Assembly (NCBI GenBank): GCA_021234155.1 | Contig: JAJEKV010000015.1 | Coordinates: forward strand, 2,016,852-2,080,851 | Direction: 5' to 3' | Origin: Isoetes taiwanensis | Lineage: Eukaryota; Streptophyta; Lycopodiopsida; Isoetales; Isoetaceae | DNA: 64,000 bases | Translations under genes and position numbers: made by a program | Shown here: positions 36,670-48,560 of the stretch, piece by piece | Layout: each line of letters opens with the position of its first letter | How positions within the stretch are numbered: position 1 is the stretch's first letter | The notes under the pieces: model-generated | Database searches by the model: none | Told to the model about the DNA's origin: nothing | The model's input: the letters and a program-made list of their open reading frames with translations, nothing else

Positions 36670-36702
<33 letters not shown>

Positions 36703-37085
36703 TATCACCTATCTAAGTTTTGTAATCGTGAACTTTTGTATTCTGCATAGCTTTGCTTATGATTTCAAGAGACAAGGTAAGAGATTAGTTCTATATTCTA
36801 ATTTATAGACAGACGATTTTTCCAAAACAATACAAGAAAAATATCATGGATATATCATTGATTTAGCATTTTGCGTTCTTGCAAATCTTAGCAATGCCAC
36901 AGCCTCCAGTCTAACTCTTACCAAGCCTAAGGAGGAATAGATAGGAAAGTTGATTTAGCATTCATTGCATAAAAATACGTCGAAAATATTTAATTTGTAG
37001 TGCCATCAATTTCTGCATCATTTTTATGCAATTTCCTGGGAAAGAGATGATATGGCATTTTGGTGTTGCATTTGTTGGAATCTGT

Positions 37086-38434
37086 CATAGCTACCCGGAA
37101 TGGGAACTGGAACGGGAACTTGGACCCAAATTTGGGAACGGGAACGGGAACGGATGGAAATGGGAACGTCCAACTTTCGAACTTTTTAAAAGTGAAAACG
37201 GTTTTGGAGTTCCCTTTGCATATAGATTATCATAGAACACTTATAACAGAAAAATGTGAAATATATAGTGATGGGTGAAAGTAATAGGTAAAACCATTCT
37301 TTAACATTCATCAAGAGTTTGGTTCTCTTTCTCTTTGCTAATCTCAGATATATTTACACATCATAATGGCCAACTTGTGTATATTGATTTGTGATTAGAA
37401 TGAGAACCTGCTAGACAATCACCATAAATAGTTGTTATTGCATAAGAGCATATAGTTTTATTATGAGCTTTCAAAGGGCATTCAGAAGCTTTCCAAGTTC
37501 TCTCAATATTTAGCATATATCTCTAAGCATCAATCGTCCTAATTTTTTTTTTCCCTTTATTGTATGATCATTCTGCTGATTCTTTCATGCCATACTTTGG
37601 CATTATTTAGAATTCTTGATCTTGTGAGCATCCAAACATTCAGATAGAAGGGACATGATTGCCTTATATTGTTCCCTTAATCTGGTTATCATGTATTTGA
37701 TCTACATATCAATATGATCACGGTATTTCTCCGAGTAGGATAAAAGCAAACAATTGGATGAAATGACATGACCAGAAAGGTTTACATATCACTTACTTAC
37801 AAATCTATTCTTACAAGTTTGCATCAAAAAGCTTACAAGTTTTATGCTTTCCTCTCAAAGATTTCGATGGCACAGAGGGCAGGCTCTAGTAGTCTCCACT
37901 GCTCCAACCAGATAACAGAGCCAGAAGGCAGCTCCTGCAGCAGAGGTCATAGCAGAGGTCAGAGCCGAGCTACTGCAGCAGAGGTGTTTCGTTCGAGAAT
38001 GAAAAAGAATGAAGAGTACTCTCTGGGTTGCTAAAATGAATTTACCTTCCAAGTTCCGAGTTTGATAGCTGGGCAACAGGCTCCTCTAGTCCAAAAAATA
38101 TAGTAGGCTCCTTCAACACTTTAGTAGCAGTAGTCCCAATCCGACATCAGGCCAGAGATCCGACACCAAGCCGTCAAAAACCATGAACAAGGGGAAAAAA
38201 TAGTTTTTTTTTTTTGGTATTTCGACACTATTTTTGTGGTTTCTTTGTAAATTTAATGCTAAAAAAATTTTGCTACCGGGAATTCAAGTTCCCATTTATG
38301 GGAACTTCGTCCGGAACTTAGTTCCCGGTAGCACATGTAGTGGGAACTTGGTTAGGAGTTCCCGGAACTCTGGACCCTCGGGAACAGAGTTGGGAACGGG
38401 AACCAAGTTTGGAACTTGATTCCCGGTAGCTATG
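37086..38434. mobile_element. Non-autonomous hAT-like DNA transposon
   Basis: The 1349-bp element has termini CATAGCTACCCGGAAT (37086) and ATTCCCGGTAGCTATG (38434), which pair at 15 of 16 positions. It is flanked by a perfect 8-bp direct repeat, GAATCTGT, at 37078-37085 and 38435-38442. Eight-base duplications and CA..TG ends are characteristic of the hAT superfamily. Both subterminal regions are packed with GGGAAC/GTTCCC units (37096-37170 and 38278-38420), as expected for transposase-binding repeats. No transposase frame is present; the largest frame is 88 codons without a domain, so mobilisation would need a partner in trans. Confidence 0.88.
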
Positions 38435-38442
38435 GAATCTGT

Positions 38443-39258
38443 ACCTTCTATTCCTAACATGCAAATAGCCATATGCCCTTTTTTCTAAATACCTACTTTT
38501 GTACTGACAATCCAGAGAGAGGTCTCCATGTTTTAAAAAATTTACTAGTGTTATTGTCATACAAAGTAATATCCTCAAACTTTTGCTCACGAATGGAACA
38601 TAATAGTTACAAGGATAAAGACATAAATATTCCCTTTGCAATACTTGAGATGCCAGAAGAGTCATTCTCAGCCATGTATAGAAGCATGTTGGACTAAAGC
38701 ATTAACAAAGGTAAATGAAAGCGAAGTGCATAATAGTGTGACAAGCGGTCTAGCTATATGAATTATAATCTGCATCATTGTTGTTTGGATCAGAGGCTTC
38801 AAAGTTGATGCTTATATTAACGCATAACTTGTCACAGTAGTAGTATCTATTCAATATCAAATCATCATTTCATAAAGAAATGTTTACAAGAATAGAACTA
38901 TTTAAATTTTACAGGAGGGATCCAAGAATGATGGCACTAACTGACGACATCTTTTATTTAGTTAAGTTGTTTCAAAGAATGTTGGTACTGAAGAAGCAAT
39001 TATGCCACATAGCGCAAAAGAAGATGAGCGTCACATGACGAACTATATCGACATTGATTTAACTGGTCATGTTCCCTTGATTTAGTGCTTGCAATCTTCC
39101 CATCTACCCCTCGATATCTTGAGAACCAAACAATGAACTAAGCTCACCAACGGACGATAATTTTATTCAACGTTGCTGGTCTGGTACACTGTGAGTTTTA
39201 TTGAATATGTAGAATATTCCACCCCACCATAAACCATTGGAATTTGAAAACCAGCAAT

Positions 39259-39317
<59 letters not shown>

Positions 39318-41390
39318 CTACGTTTTACGTCATACTACACTTATGATAGACAATTAGGTCATGTAATTGAAGAATCTTTAAATAAAATATTTGTCTTTGC
39401 TTATAAAACTCTATCTAATAACATGATCCAAGTCTGCCACAAAGTTGTTGGCTTTTCATTGGCTCTTAACATGAGCTTACATGGTCTCTGGGAACCAATA
39501 ATAGCAAGAATGAAGACAAAGATCAAATGTATCCTAAAACTCTGTCCTTGGCAGGGAGAATTGAGGTTATAAACAGTGCGATTGCAAGTACACATGTTTT
39601 TTTAGTCCTATAGGGAATGGGAAACTGCAATGAGGTATGTGGAAGGGATCCAGAATGGTCTCCTGGCAGAATCTCACTCTGCCTAAGAAGTTTGGAGGGC
39701 TCCAACTTTTTTGCAAGCCCAAGCTCTGACAACAGAGTTCATTTGGAGAGCCTCGGATAATCCTTCCCCCTGCCCTTAAGCTCACTCAGTATTGGCTGAA
39801 GAAAACTTCATTATTGGGAGCTCCTTCAATCCCCCATCACACTAAATGCTGAAAAACCTGATACTGAAAAACAACAAAGCTTCAGATGTTTCAAAAATTA
39901 CATGTCTCAATTAGAATTAGAATTAGAATTATAGTCCTTAGTGCCATGTAGCAATGTGCGAGCTCCCTTTTTTGGGTTGCCACAAGCAGGACACGCTGAT
40001 GTAATATAGCCCTTTTGTGGGCTTATCTTAGTCTTATATGATACCCACACCCTTTTTATTTTTAGCTTCATGGCCATGCGAGAGTGCTTCGCTATCACCA
40101 GCTTTGAGCTGTACACATTGTGGATTCCACTGTCCCACCTTTAATAGTGGGTCAAATTATGAACCCTCAGTTTTGGTGCACCAGAGCTCGAATGTGGAGA
40201 TGGAGCACTAGCCGGTAGGTTGTACCCGCTCTATCTAGTGGTCGGTCGGAGGTCCCCCTTCCTGTCCCCACACTGGCTCCTTTCTTTTTTCTACTATTAA
40301 GATGCATAGTCTTGGTGCCGAATATTGGTGCCGTTAAATTTAGGTTAACGGAGAGATGACCTAAAAGAACCGTTCGATTTGACTCTATATATAATATAAA
40401 CCCTAAGCCATCACGAAGACAGTCTTGAGTTTTTTTCTCTCTGCGAAATTGATCTTCGCATTTAGAACATGATGAAAAGGATTGGTCCGTGTTTCTGATA
40501 TGAAATGAAGAGAAGCACTCTGGCATGTCCAACTCTGATTCCTTTATTCCTCTTGGATGTCTTTTTGTTTTATGTTCTTTAGATTTAGGGTGAACTATGA
40601 AACACGATTTTCTTCTTATACATTCGTGAACGGGGTGTCTGGCAATGATACTGAAGATTGGTTTGGTATGGTCCTTTGATGGTTTTGTCTATCGAATCAA
40701 TATTTTGGTCGTAATGCTTGGTTTTGAGCATTGATTTCCTTTCATTTGCATATTCTTGTTCTGATTATTTTGGGACTCGTTCCCTTTCTAATGTACTTTA
40801 TAACTAGATTCTGCAAGCCTGGAATTGCTTCAAATGTTGCATATGATGTTTCACACTTGATCTCTGAAAGAGGTAAGTTATATGAAGATTCTTTACAAGG
40901 TACTGATGCAACCTCATGAAATGCGTTGATTGATCATTATAATTTGCCAGTTTATGAGATTAGAATTTTGAAATGCACTATGATGCTAATTGATAACTGG
41001 TATTGAATAGCCTACAGCACTGGAATTTTCAAATGCAACTGTGTAACTCAGTTTGCATTTGCCTACAGCAGGACAAATGCTATTTTGGGGTTTCATAATA
41101 TCATTTGAAACCAAAGTGTCAGAAGGAAAAATGCTATGCTAAATGTACAACTCAGAATGGTCTATCAAGACACTCCAGGAGCTCAAGCGTTTGAAATTGC
41201 AAGTTGCGAATCAATCGATTCATACATGGTGTACAAATTAGTTTCTGAAACAAGATAATCAAAGGTTCAGTGCACAGGCTACTGTTCCTGCCATAATGGT
41301 ATGATTACCTGTAACCAGCAGCAGCCTTACGCTTACGGTATTTAGAGCTCTGTTTATATTTGTAATTGAATCGCTTGTTTTACCTGCACC
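38443..41390. other. No gene recognised
   Basis: Short frames without domains. Apart from the GATA microsatellite nothing repeated was seen. Near 40380-40920 a plus-strand stretch has a 62-codon frame with a hydrophobic start (HLHILVLIILGLVPFLMYFI). It could be a membrane-anchor exon but lacks support. Confidence 0.35.
39259..39317. repeat. (ATAG)n microsatellite
   Basis: Uninterrupted ATAG units over 59 bases, just under 15 copies. Confidence 0.95.
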
Positions 41391-41394
41391 ATAA

Positions 41395-42985
41395 ACATAG
41401 ACCGTGGTGGTACCTTCATATAATGACAAGTTTGAAGTCTTGCAAAAATGCAGTTGCCTGGCCTACACTAGAATAGCCATATATTTGAAGCAGAGGTTGC
41501 ATGGTAGTAAATATCCCATGATGTATTCTGTTAAGATATTTAGACCAAGAGTCTTTGAACCACATTATATGCATATTAGGTGGGAGATCACAATATTGAT
41601 ATATAATGAAATAAAACAAGTAATACCTGATTAGTGGTGATGAACACCAATGGGAAATACATATACTAAGCAAAGTGCACCAGCTAAAGGAATTCCCCAC
41701 CATGGCAATTGCAGCTGGTCAATATACATTTGACAAGTGAAAAAGGAAACAAAGAAAGACACCAATAAAAGGAGAAGGAACCACCAAAGAGGTATATCTG
41801 GATACTTCTTCATCAAGCGAGAGTGAATGTCAGCTTTTTGCACCATGGAAGCCTTCTATATATGGAAATACGCACAAAGAAGATACTCATGTGTATGGGA
41901 ACTTTTTGGTTGTAGGCATCCATGTCTAGTTCAAAATCTTTAGTCCGTAAGCTTGAAAGATCATATACTTGTCCATCCTTTGTGAAAAGTTGAGAGGAGA
42001 AAATTCTGAAAGATCATATACTTGTCCATCCTTTGTGAAAAGTTGAGAGGAGAAAATTCTTCGCATGACAAAAGTTTCCATAATAGGCTGTAGGAACGAT
42101 CATATATGCAAACATAATGAGTGCTGCTATTACATTGACTGTTATAAACCAAGGAACCATCAAAGGGCTTAAGATGTAAGCAGAAATGGTTGCCCAATCC
42201 AAGCTAAATGCACCCAAGCCAAGGCCTCTCAAACCTGATCCTAGCTGCTGAGCAATTACAGATCTGGGCCATGCCCAACAGACCCAAGATATAGAGGAAA
42301 GAGTCACGAAGAGATATCCAGGGAGCACATAATATAAAAAACTAATATCCATAACAATCAAGAAGAACTGAATTCTTGACAAACCTCTATGATGATCCTT
42401 TTCATGAAGGGTCCTGTTACAAGAAAAATGGCATTTAGAAATCTAATAATTTCACGAGTTATAAAGTGGAGGGCAAATAGATACCTAAAGAGGGACATAT
42501 GAACCAGAGTACCAGGCCACCGTATGCTTGCAGGTTCCACCAAACTCTTTCTAAGCATATCCAAACACCTGTATATAATATGAACATGCTAATAAAATTT
42601 TGAAGCTAAAATTATTAAGCATAGGCTTTAAGAGTGCATGTGAAGTGAGAACTATGAGAAAACCTGCAACAAAACTAATATTTCTATTATAAAAGACTCT
42701 AATAACATTTATATGCTGCACAGCAACAGCCCCTCCATGTCCAAAGCCACTTCTGACAGTAGCAAAAATGCTGATCAAAACATGCTCTTTCTTATTAAAT
42801 GGACATGAATTCAGAGAAAACTTTCTCAGCCATGGAATTTGGATAGATCTGGTGGGCAACCAGTCTACCATTAGGTGGCCAAGATTGTAGAGCTAAAACT
42901 TGGGCAATGACGGACGATATAATGAGAGGCTCTGTTCTGCATGAAAAGAACTGACTCAAGAAAGAAAGAAACCTAGAGACCACAT
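41395..42985 (-). pseudogene. Oligopeptide transporter (OPT family) relic
   Basis: OPT proteins are plasma-membrane proton-coupled peptide or metal-chelate transporters with 12-16 membrane segments. Minus-strand pieces appear in family order: SQFFSCRTEPLIISSVIAQV (near 42970); WLPTRSIQIPWLRKFSLN with PFNKKEHVLISIFA (the NPGPF-KEHV motif, near 42860); PASIRWPGTLVHMSLF (42530); ISFLYYVLPGYLF and SWVCWAWPRSVIAQQLGSG (42340-42230); SRLMKKYPDIPLWWF and QLQLPWWGIPLAG (41820-41690); and ILTEYIMGYLLP with VGQATAFLQDFKL (41550-41430). Frameshifts break FPIGV-ITTNQ, the CFK-YGY junction and the FKL-HYMKVPP junction, and one exon has a local duplication. The C-terminal half is missing. Introns remain, so this is not a processed copy. 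Confidence 0.85.
41955..42060. repeat. Tandem duplication of about 52 bp in the OPT relic
   Basis: GAAAGATCATATACTTGTCC..GTTGAGAGGAGAAAATTCT occurs twice back to back. In the minus frame it repeats the residues NFLLSTFHKGWTSI-like, replacing the FSSQLF block expected there. It adds to the evidence of decay. Confidence 0.8.
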
Positions 42986-43448
42986 CCCGAATGTCCATAC
43001 TTCCTAGAATAGCAATGTTTGAAAGCGAAGTGGGATTTTACCTGCTAAGATCATAACCCAGCACTTCAATTTGCCTTCCTGATCACCAGTAGAGATGGTG
43101 TAAGAAAACCAAGAGTGCCTTTTCATATTATAAGTACATGCCGAAGAGGAGGAGCTTTAATGGAGCTTTAAGTTTACGTATAAATCAAAATGTGGAATAA
43201 CCCACCTAGGAAAACTGCGCCCAATTTGTAGAAATCAAATTGCAGCAGCCCGGTTCTGCCTCGCCAGAGCTTCCCCAACGCCACCGCATAACTTCCCAAG
43301 ACATGCTGAAATTTCCATTAATTTTTTGTGACCGTCGATCAAATCCAACGATTTTAAGCCCATCCACATGCACAAAATTCTTATCTGGTAGCAACGTGGA
43401 CACTCTAGAATTGCTTCAAAGTCTCAACTTGTGTTTGTGTAAACATGG

Positions 43449-43475
43449 AAAAAAAAAAAAAAAAAAAAAAAAAAA
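43449..43475 (+). repeat. Poly(A) run followed by ACTAGCA
   Basis: About 27 A residues, then CTAGCAGAAC. The same A-run plus CTAGCAAAAGG junction occurs in the dispersed repeat copies at 47790 and 53520, so this may be a truncated family member. A related GGGTTAGGCAACCCTGC block lies at 43830-43850. Confidence 0.45.
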
Positions 43476-44634
43476 CTAGCAGAACTGCAGGGTTGGAAAG
43501 AAGGCTAGGCAGTCGGGCTCGCGTCGGTTTTTCATCGGTGTCTACCTCCTGCAGACTCAACTGCAATGGACACTGAACCTGCTATGTTCCTTGGAGATGG
43601 CATAATTTTGTAATTGCATCTAACTAGAGGCATTGCATCTAACTAGAGGCATACGTTTTGTTTCCATGTATATGAAATGGACATACAGGTTAGAACATTG
43701 TTGATAAGATAATCGAGGCATATGCTTTGTTATCCATGTGCGTCAAATGCACATAGAGGTTAATCAACGAAGATAATAGACACCAAAAAAGAAATTAGAA
43801 AAGCTAGGAATGCAGGAAAGTGGGCAGGGGGGGTTAGGCAACCCTGCTAAAAAAAGGCAACACCCGTTTAGAAATAGCATAAATATATGGCATTGAACAA
43901 CTTCAATACTGTAGCAGATAACACACAAGCTCAATTGTAAATGTAGGCATAGTAATTTCCATGCCCATCAGATGGGTGCATGCAAATTTACCATTGTTAA
44001 TAATGCTGCAAACATCAAAACCCTAGGCTATTTTTGCAACCCATTAATATCCAACCATGGTTTTGCTTTCTCAATGTAGTGGATAAGCGAAGCCTGGCCA
44101 AAATCCTAGCCAAAATTGCATATGATTTTCTGTCCACAACTGAATGGTTTAAGAGTACAATTCATTTAAATATAGCATAAGCATAAACAAAAGCGTTGTT
44201 CATACCATTCTTTATACTAGACCTTTATTCAGCATAATCCTTTGCTTATGCACTCAGCCACTTCCACTGGCCACAATCACCTTTTGTGTATAAGGCAGAT
44301 AACTTCTGTGTATTTTCTTTACAACACAACTTTGTTCCTATGCAATAAATCATTCAACTGTAAAAAAGGGACAATTAATATGCTTTAATGTGTGACATCA
44401 ATTAAACTCAAGTAATACAATTAAAAAAGTTGTTAGAAATACAACTGATTTCGTTGTTGCTGGCCTCTGTTCTTCCATGGCAATTACAAAAAAAAAGGGT
44501 TGTGGAGCAAAACAACAGCAGGAAGTAGGATTGGCTACAAAGAGCCCCTAGTGCATGGAAAGAAACGTTAGCTCCTTAAAGCATAAAAAGACATGAGATG
44601 GGACCTATAGACATAGGATGTACCATATGTCCAT

Positions 44635-45505
44635 ACCTGTGTTGGAGGCTTAAGAACAAGCACATTCCCTGCAATAAGTGCATGGAAAATCTTAGAGACT
44701 GCAAAGTTGACAGGGTAATTGAATGAAGGCACAATCCCTAGTGGAATTTACAAGATTCATGCCTGGAGTCTTTTCAACTGCTGTACAATAATAAATGTGG
44801 ATTTTCAGTAACGCAATTCTTGTAAATGCCTTGGAAGACAGGCACAATTTATTCCTGTCATTTCCTGGAAAGCTGTCCAATACAAGGAATTTACCCTCCA
44901 AAAGATTTCTTACATCCTCTTCAGTTGTATAAGAAATTATAACTCCAGAGCAGAGTAACTGCCACAAAGTTCAAGAATAAGTTCAATTCATCAACTTTAT
45001 GAAAAACATTACAACATTTTTTAGCTCAAAAGTGTAAGAACCTTTGAGACGGCATCTTTGGCGGGTTTAGCAACTTCCTTGACAAGGCGTTCTACAATTG
45101 GGTCTTTGTGGTCTTTAAGTAGAGCTGCAGCTTTATGCAAAAGCTCAGCTCGTTTTCACAATGGAAACTTAGCCCATGATTTCTGTGCAACCTTGGCACT
45201 CTAAATGACTCTGTTTACTTCCTCTTGTGTGCATGCGGAGGACAAAGTTTGATAACAAACAACATAAAACCTGTACAACTCAGGGATGGTATCCAATAAA
45301 AATACTTAACCATGCAAAGGACACTAGACATGTCAAAATTCAACACAGATTTGAATCCTAACCTTGAACCTTGTACTGAGTTTTCCTGGTTGCAGGATTA
45401 TGATGTTTACAGATTTGTCAAAAACAGATGTCTTCCATTCACCATCAAAGTAATATTTATACACATCTCTGTCTTTAATTTCCTCAAAAACAATAGCATG
45501 GAAAG
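44635..45505 (-). pseudogene. Non-phosphorylating glyceraldehyde-3-phosphate dehydrogenase (GAPN/ALDH11) relic
   Basis: The intact plant enzyme is a cytosolic NADP-dependent aldehyde dehydrogenase that oxidises glyceraldehyde-3-phosphate to 3-phosphoglycerate. Pieces of the N-terminal third appear in order: DVYKYYFDGEWKTSVFDKSV (near 45480-45410); AKVAQKSWAKFPL and KRAELLHKAAALLKDHKDP with LVKEVAKPAKDAVS (45200-45045); TTEEDVRNLLEGKFLVLDSF with PGNDRNKLCLSSK (44930-44840); and SFNYPVNFAVSKI with ALIAGNVLVLKPPTQ (44735-44640). Two stops fall at conserved codons (45201-45203 TAG for Glu; 45156-45158 TGA for the Trp of PLWKRAE), and NIINPAT is frameshifted. The catalytic Cys and Glu region is absent. 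Introns are retained. Confidence 0.88.
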
Positions 45506-45911
45506 ATAAAATTGCTTGTGATCGAGTAGTAAGCAAGAGGAATTCTGCAAATTCTTGTATAAATGGAGGAAAAAGAATGATCACAAGTTGGTAAGTATGT
45601 GGTTATTTCCATGGTCAAGGTAAAAATCGCCTACACTCCATGCAGTTCTGGCTATATAGTAAGATAGATTACACACAAGAGACTTTTTTGTTACCAAATA
45701 CTTTATTAAGAACAAACAATCTCAGATATCCCAACCTAGAAAGAAAGAATGCTCAATATTGACTCATCAATATTGAGACACACAATCAGATCTGGAATTG
45801 GTAAACAAATCATTTCTGACAAATACTAGATGCCACCTATTCCTTTCATTATGTCAGCAACAAAATAGACAAGACCTCAGAAAATTATTGAAAGGCATAT
45901 CTTACCTTTGC

Positions 45912-45980
45912 AATATTATACAATGCCTCACAAGCATAGTATTGGACGCAGTCATCCTAGTGTTTAAAAAATTTGAGAAC
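45912..45980 (-). pseudogene. VAC14 exon fragment
   Basis: On the minus strand, between a CCAG acceptor and a GTAAGA donor, the exon reads VLKFFKH, stop, DDCVQYYACEALYNIAK. The block YYACEALYNIAK is a hallmark of VAC14, the HEAT-repeat scaffold of the PIKfyve/Fab1 complex that makes PtdIns(3,5)P2 on the vacuole. A TAG interrupts the exon. No neighbouring VAC14 exon was found on either side, so this is an isolated fragment. Confidence 0.65.
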
Positions 45981-46159
45981 TGGCAGAACATAAAATAGCT
46001 AGCTTAAGATGGCACATCAAAAGTCAAATGAATGACTTTTTTTAATTAAACCATTCAATAGGTGCGGGAATTGTAAGCAGAGAGACAATATGGAAGTGCA
46101 GTTTTTTACAAATTTGGTTCCACTAAGTCTAGCCCAGAAAAAGAGCAAAGATCACTAAC

Positions 46160-47474
46160 TTTTAGCATTTCAAGCTTCCATATGCTGCTCCAGTCAAGAT
46201 TTATGTCCGAACGCCTAGGTGCTGGTATCAAACTCATCCCTGAAACCTAGCACAAAAGACAAATGTTGTCTGAATCGATAATAAGATTTGAGGATTTTAC
46301 TCAAGTGGTTACAACAATGGTGTATTTTCAGGGTGTCCTGGGATGTGTGTCTCATAAGCAGATAGCAATGAGAGCAAGAGCGGGCCAGCCTCAAAATCTG
46401 TCAATTGAACTTGCTTATCACCGTCTAATTTCAAGGTGAATAGATGACCACACTTGAGTGAGCAAAATCACTATTTTAGATACTTTCCTAAATGCTATGT
46501 ACAATAATTTTGAAGGATTGTCTAATTGATATGCTTCTGCTGCAGGTGATTTAGAGGATCGTCCATTCTGCTGCTTGTCAAGCTAAATGGTGGCTCAAAG
46601 ATTTGTCATACTTGTCTTTCTTGCAGCACAAACTCTACTGAATACTTAAGACGTCTAGAAGGTTCACGTAAGTAACCACAAGAAACATGCAGAACTTACA
46701 GTAGAATAAACCACCTTCAAATTATTTCATTGAAGCTTATCAGAGCCACCGCAATCATGGTACACATGCTGCATCTTCCGAATCATGCCCCGGTCAAGTT
46801 GACGAATAGAGACGTTCATTCTAGTACCTTGACAACCACCTCAACGGGTTATTGCACCAGGATTTAAACCCTCTCTGCAATAAAACCAAATCACACAAGC
46901 TATTAAGCAAAAGACATCAATAGTACAATGTTGCTTCAAGCTCAGATTTAAACTTAAATGGCTAGACAATCTGAGATTCTTGGAGGTCCCATAACATCTA
47001 CTATAATAAAGGTACCTTAAATCATTAGATATTGCAAGTTCAGGAGCAAGAACGTAAAGAGTAGTCTCGTCACATTCATCAAACTCTATATCTGTCATTT
47101 GGTTTGTAGGTCTAGGTGGCAAGACTGCTTCCACAGCCTTATTTGTTAGAGCGGTGAGGTAGACTCAGGAAAATCAATAGAAAAATGAATGTGCAGACTG
47201 CCCTTCATCACAGGCCTTTGGTACTGTCGCGTTGGTAAAACTGCTTCCAGACCCTTACTTGCTCGAGCAGTGAACTAGACTCAGAAAAATCAACATAAAA
47301 GAGATTCTGCCCTTCCTTACAGGCCTTGGTAGTGTGGCCAAGTCTTGACGTCAACAGAGAGATCTCAAAAGCAAGAACATCTAAATCTTGCAACATCGTA
47401 TAAAGGTGCTCTTCATTAGCACCACAAATTATGGAAGAGCTGACCTCAACTTCGCAAAGGCCTCGGAAATCCAC
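46160..47474 (-). pseudogene. Exon-like fragments of an unrecognised gene or genes
   Basis: Several minus-strand stretches look like exons. 47474-47270 starts ATG, reads MDFRGLCEVEVSSSII and later CKEGQNLFYVDFSESSSLLEQ, and is followed by GTAAGG. 47120-47010 reads AVEAVLPPRPTNQMTDIEFD followed by ECDETTLYVLAPELAISNDL before GTACC. Further pieces are KLDGDKQVQLTDFEAGPLLL followed by SLLSAYETHIPGHPENTP (46440-46325) and MSLIPAPRRSDINLDWSSIW (46230-46170). The GAAGGGCAG..GAAGCAGT segment near 47330-47220 is duplicated at 47210-47120 in altered form. I do not recognise the family. The pieces may belong to more than one gene. Confidence 0.4.
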
Positions 47475-47639
47475 TTAAAATTCCCAATGTATAGACAACC
47501 TAAGAGCCTCCTCCCTAAGGCGCAAGCAGCCCTGGAAGCCCATCAGGAGAAAGAAAACTCGAAGAAGGCCCTCTCCATCCATCGAATTCGAGCAAGCAGA
47601 AACAGAGGAGGGAAGGTCGGAGAAGAGCAGAAGTGATTT

Positions 47640-48560
47640 TCAAGGACTTTCTAATTTTCATGGCCGTCCGATGCGAAATTAAGAAATCTAATGGTTGAGA
47701 TTAAAAATAGCTGATGTGGCACAAAACGTGGCATAGCTAGGAATGCAAGAAAGTGGGAGGGGGGGTTAGGCAACCCTGCCAAAAAAGAAAAAAAAAACTA
47801 GCAAAAGGCACACCAGAAGGCTTTAGCAAGGTCAAATTGGTTAAGGCTTGATAGTTAGTTTGGACTGCACATGTAAAACAAGATAAAAATATATTTTCAA
47901 GCATTGAGCTTTAGCAATCATGAGTATAATATGTGATGAATTTTATATTTTATATTTTATGGAGGAATCAATCTTTTATAATATTCAAATAAAAGGATTG
48001 TGATTAGTTGTCTTAGTGGGACGACGTACCTAACCATTGTTATTATAATAAGCATATGCTTGCTATTATTTCTAGATTATTAATGATGGTTTGTTGTTTC
48101 TATTTTTTCTCTATGCATTCTTTATCTATATGATATTCTTTAGTTTTGGATTGCATTTGAAAATATGATTAAAAAGTTATTTTTGTAGCAAAGTTCGTAC
48201 TCGAAGATCAACTTCGTGCTTGGTGTTTTTTCCTTTGTACTTGATCTAAGGAAGCAATATTTCTTGGTTTTGCATGGCGTGCCTTACTTCATTTTCATAC
48301 ATATGTTCGTCAAAAATTAGAAACCAAGCCTAGACATAGACAGATGACATTGTTTGTAGTGCCTTACTTCATTTTCATACATAAGTTCGTCAAAAATTAG
48401 AAACCAAGCCTAGACATAGACATATGACATTGTTTGTACGGAGATGTCTATTGCGATTGAAAGGGACTTGTCCTTCGCCCTTCCATGGAATGTGTATCAA
48501 ATGTCATTTTTATATTCCATGTTGTAGTCCATGTGGAATACCAATTGAGCATGACCTATA
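47640..48560 (+). repeat. Dispersed repeat family, copy B
   Basis: Starts with CTTTCTAATTTTC and runs through GGGGGGTTAGGCAACCCTGC (GGGTT..AACCC hairpin), an A run, and CTAGCAAAAGGCACACCAGA with AGGCTTTAGCAAGGT. The last part is shared with copy C at 53520-53565. Similarity to copy C continues for several hundred bases downstream (GAGATGTCTATTGCGWTTGAA in both). Within it, 48281-48438 is a tandem duplication of 80 bp (GCCTTACTTCATTTTCATAC start). Confidence 0.65.

Larger units (their letters stand above)
30781..36700 (+). mobile_element. L1-type LINE, near full length but decayed
   Basis: About 5.9 kb, ending in a 30-A tail (36671-36700). Order of parts: GC-rich 5' leader with a 168-codon frame at 30807-31313; a broken ORF1 region (about 31560-32510); ORF2 with AP endonuclease (from 32749); reverse transcriptase (about 34050-35000); and a C-terminal zinc-binding region (to about 36400). 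Multiple stops and frameshifts make it inactive. It starts exactly after the poly(A) of the preceding LINE fragment, so it probably integrated in or at that A tract. That would explain why no distinct target-site duplication is seen. Confidence 0.85.

Noticed and set aside
39259-39317. CRISPR-like regular repeat
   Set aside because: A plain tetranucleotide microsatellite without spacers, in a eukaryotic genome.
41395-45505. OPT and GAPN as functional genes
   Set aside because: Frameshifts, in-frame stops at conserved codons and missing C-terminal parts rule out intact proteins unless many sequencing errors coincide.
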